From: DASYLJ01 sp964404165
GTDB taxonomy: Bacteria; Desulfobacterota; Binatia; DP-6
Assembly (NCBI GenBank): GCA_964404165.1
Contig: CAYOIZ010000020.1
Location: 29,717 to 93,716 of the forward strand
Reading direction: 5' to 3'
Length of the DNA: 64,000 nucleotides
Shown here: positions 63,137 through 64,000 of the stretch, one piece after another
Layout: every line of letters begins with the position of its first letter
Position numbering within the stretch: position 1 is the first letter of the stretch
The notes under the pieces: model-generated
Databases searched by the model: none
What the model saw: the letters and a program-made list of their open reading frames with translations, nothing else
What the model was told of the DNA's origin: nothing
Made by a program: the position numbers and the translations under genes

Positions 63137-64000
63137 ATGCGTGCAACGATCGCTGCGTTGGTACTAGCGTTTCTTGCGACGACGGTGCACGCCGCCGACC
63201 AGCCGATCCTCGGCAGCCAGTTCCTCGTCAAGAACCCCAGCACTCCCGAACGGCGGAGCTTCGTCGGCAAGGCGAAGGAGAAGTCGAGTCCGAATCCGCT
63301 GGTGGGAGACCCGGTCATCAACGGGGCGGCGCTCACGGTTCGCGCGGAGGGCGACAACCCCACGGATCAGACGTTCCTGCTCCCGCAAGGCACGGACATC
63401 AATGGGCGACCGTTCTGGTCGGGCAGCACGACGGCCGGCTTCAAGTACAAGGACTCGAGGGGCGAGCAGGGGCCCGTCAAGTATGCACAGATAAAGAAGA
63501 CGGGCAGCGGCGTCTTCCTCATCAAGCTCAAGGCCTCCGCCAAAGCTTTCCCGATATCGATCGTTCCTCCGAACCTCGGGACCGGCGCGTGCCTCCTTCT
63601 CGAGCTGGGCGGTGGCGACTCGTACAGCGTCGCCTTCCCGACCGGGAGCATCACCAACAAAGACGACCGCCTGTTCAAGGTGAAGCGTCCTCCCACCGAG
63701 GGAACGTGCGTCCTTCCCCCGACGACGACTACGTCGAGCACGAGCACCTCGACGACCACGAGCTCCACGACCACGAGCTCGACGTCGACCAGCACCACCA
63801 GCAGCTCGACATCGACCACGGAGAGCACCACCACTTCCTCGACGAGCTCGACGCCGACTTTTTTTTTTATTTATACTTCGACCACCGAGAGCAACACCAC
63901 CTCTTCGACGAGCTCGACGTCCACCAGCACCTCCAGCTCGACGTCGACGACCTCCAGCACGTCCACCAGCACAACCTCTTCGACGAGCTCCACGTCGACC
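63137..64000 (+). CDS. secreted shared-domain protein with a long Thr/Ser linker (3' end beyond window)
   Basis: At least 288 residues; the frame is open to the last base. Signal peptide MRATIAALVLAFLATTVHA. Residues 20-190 are the same domain as in the protein at 59759 (ILGSQFLVKNPSTPERR ... RPFWSGSTTAGFKYKD ... IVPPNLGTGACLLL ... EGTCVLPP); about half of the positions agree by eye. The rest is a low-complexity Thr/Ser linker, so a second domain must follow outside the window. A 10-T run inside the linker keeps the frame (codes for FFFIY) and is unlike everything around it. Confidence 0.75.
   Translation, partial: MRATIAALVLAFLATTVHAADQPILGSQFLVKNPSTPERRSFVGKAKEKSSPNPLVGDPVINGAALTVRAEGDNPTDQTFLLPQGTDINGRPFWSGSTTAGFKYKDSRGEQGPVKYAQIKKTGSGVFLIKLKASAKAFPISIVPPNLGTGACLLLELGGGDSYSVAFPTGSITNKDDRLFKVKRPPTEGTCVLPPTTTTSSTSTSTTTSSTTTSSTSTSTTSSSTSTTESTTTSSTSSTPTFFFIYTSTTESNTTSSTSSTSTSTSSSTSTTSSTSTSTTSSTSSTST
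63720..64000 (+). repeat. Thr/Ser-codon repeat with a 42-bp near-duplicate
   Basis: The stretch is built from ACG/ACC/TCG/AGC codons. A 42-bp unit at 63812-63853 recurs at 63878-63919 with about four mismatches; between them is the 24-base T-rich piece at 63854-63877. Similar linkers occur in the genes at 39041, 44083, 45017, 59759 and 61106. Confidence 0.7.

Noticed and set aside
63859..63868. T10 run as an intrinsic terminator
   Set aside because: No stable stem precedes it and the reading frame continues through it to the window end.
63720..64000. CRISPR-like short repeats
   Set aside because: The repeats have no regular spacers; they are Thr/Ser codons of an open reading frame.

Overview
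This is a GC-rich bacterial chromosome segment (roughly two thirds G+C by eye). It carries about 40 intact protein genes, one gene cut by the right edge, and several gene remnants. No rRNA, tRNA, CRISPR array, insertion sequence or phage gene was recognised. The cell is Gram-negative: there are outer-membrane beta-barrels, a lipoprotein, periplasmic c-type cytochromes and many Sec signal peptides. Thr/Ser linkers in secreted proteins, repeated Cys-rich modules, several secreted sulfatases and MpaB/LLM/nitronate-type oxidoreductases suggest an uncultured soil or groundwater lineage. Candidatus Binatota (Desulfobacterota-like) is my best guess, from memory and not proven.

Layout. 0.2-3.8 kb: a creD-creB-creC envelope-stress operon. 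4.1-5.6 kb: a secreted hydrolase. 5.6-11.5 kb: a minus-strand operon of an outer-membrane MetA-type channel, two arylsulfatases and a second beta-barrel, with a divergent AraC regulator at 11.6 kb. 12.7-17.4 kb: a scarred region with an intact DyP peroxidase and di-heme oxidoreductase among remnants of a hydrolase tail, a second DyP, a truncated hydrolase and a DUF1566 domain. 17.4-21 kb: a 1187-residue secreted beta-helix protein with a strong terminator hairpin. 21-25.2 kb: an epoxide-hydrolase-like enzyme, a zinc-ribbon membrane protein, an acetamidase pseudogene and a membrane-anchored third sulfatase. 25.3-28.5 kb: hydrolase, LLM oxidoreductase and MHS transporter, probably one operon. 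28.7-32.1 kb: a large winged-helix/ATPase/TPR regulator. 32.3-37 kb: aquaporin, two paralogous small secreted proteins, DUF502 membrane protein and a ClsC-like phospholipase, which looks like an osmotic/envelope set. 37-47 kb: secreted orphans, an esterase, nitronate monooxygenase, MpaB-like oxygenase, a Kbp homologue and a second beta-helix protein. 47-57 kb: acyl-CoA dehydrogenase, a P450 fused to a cyclic-nucleotide-binding domain, a large di-heme peroxidase-like protein and a second large ATPase/TPR protein. 57.7-64 kb: a glycosyltransferase/beta-propeller pair and three secreted Thr/Ser-linker proteins.

The genes point to a scavenger of sulfated, aromatic or hydrophobic organic matter with an elaborate modular exoproteome. 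The most unusual items are the P450-cNMP fusion with a decayed copy of its tail next to it, a secreted domain of about 165 residues reused in three proteins here, and the remnant-rich 12.7-17.4 kb region.
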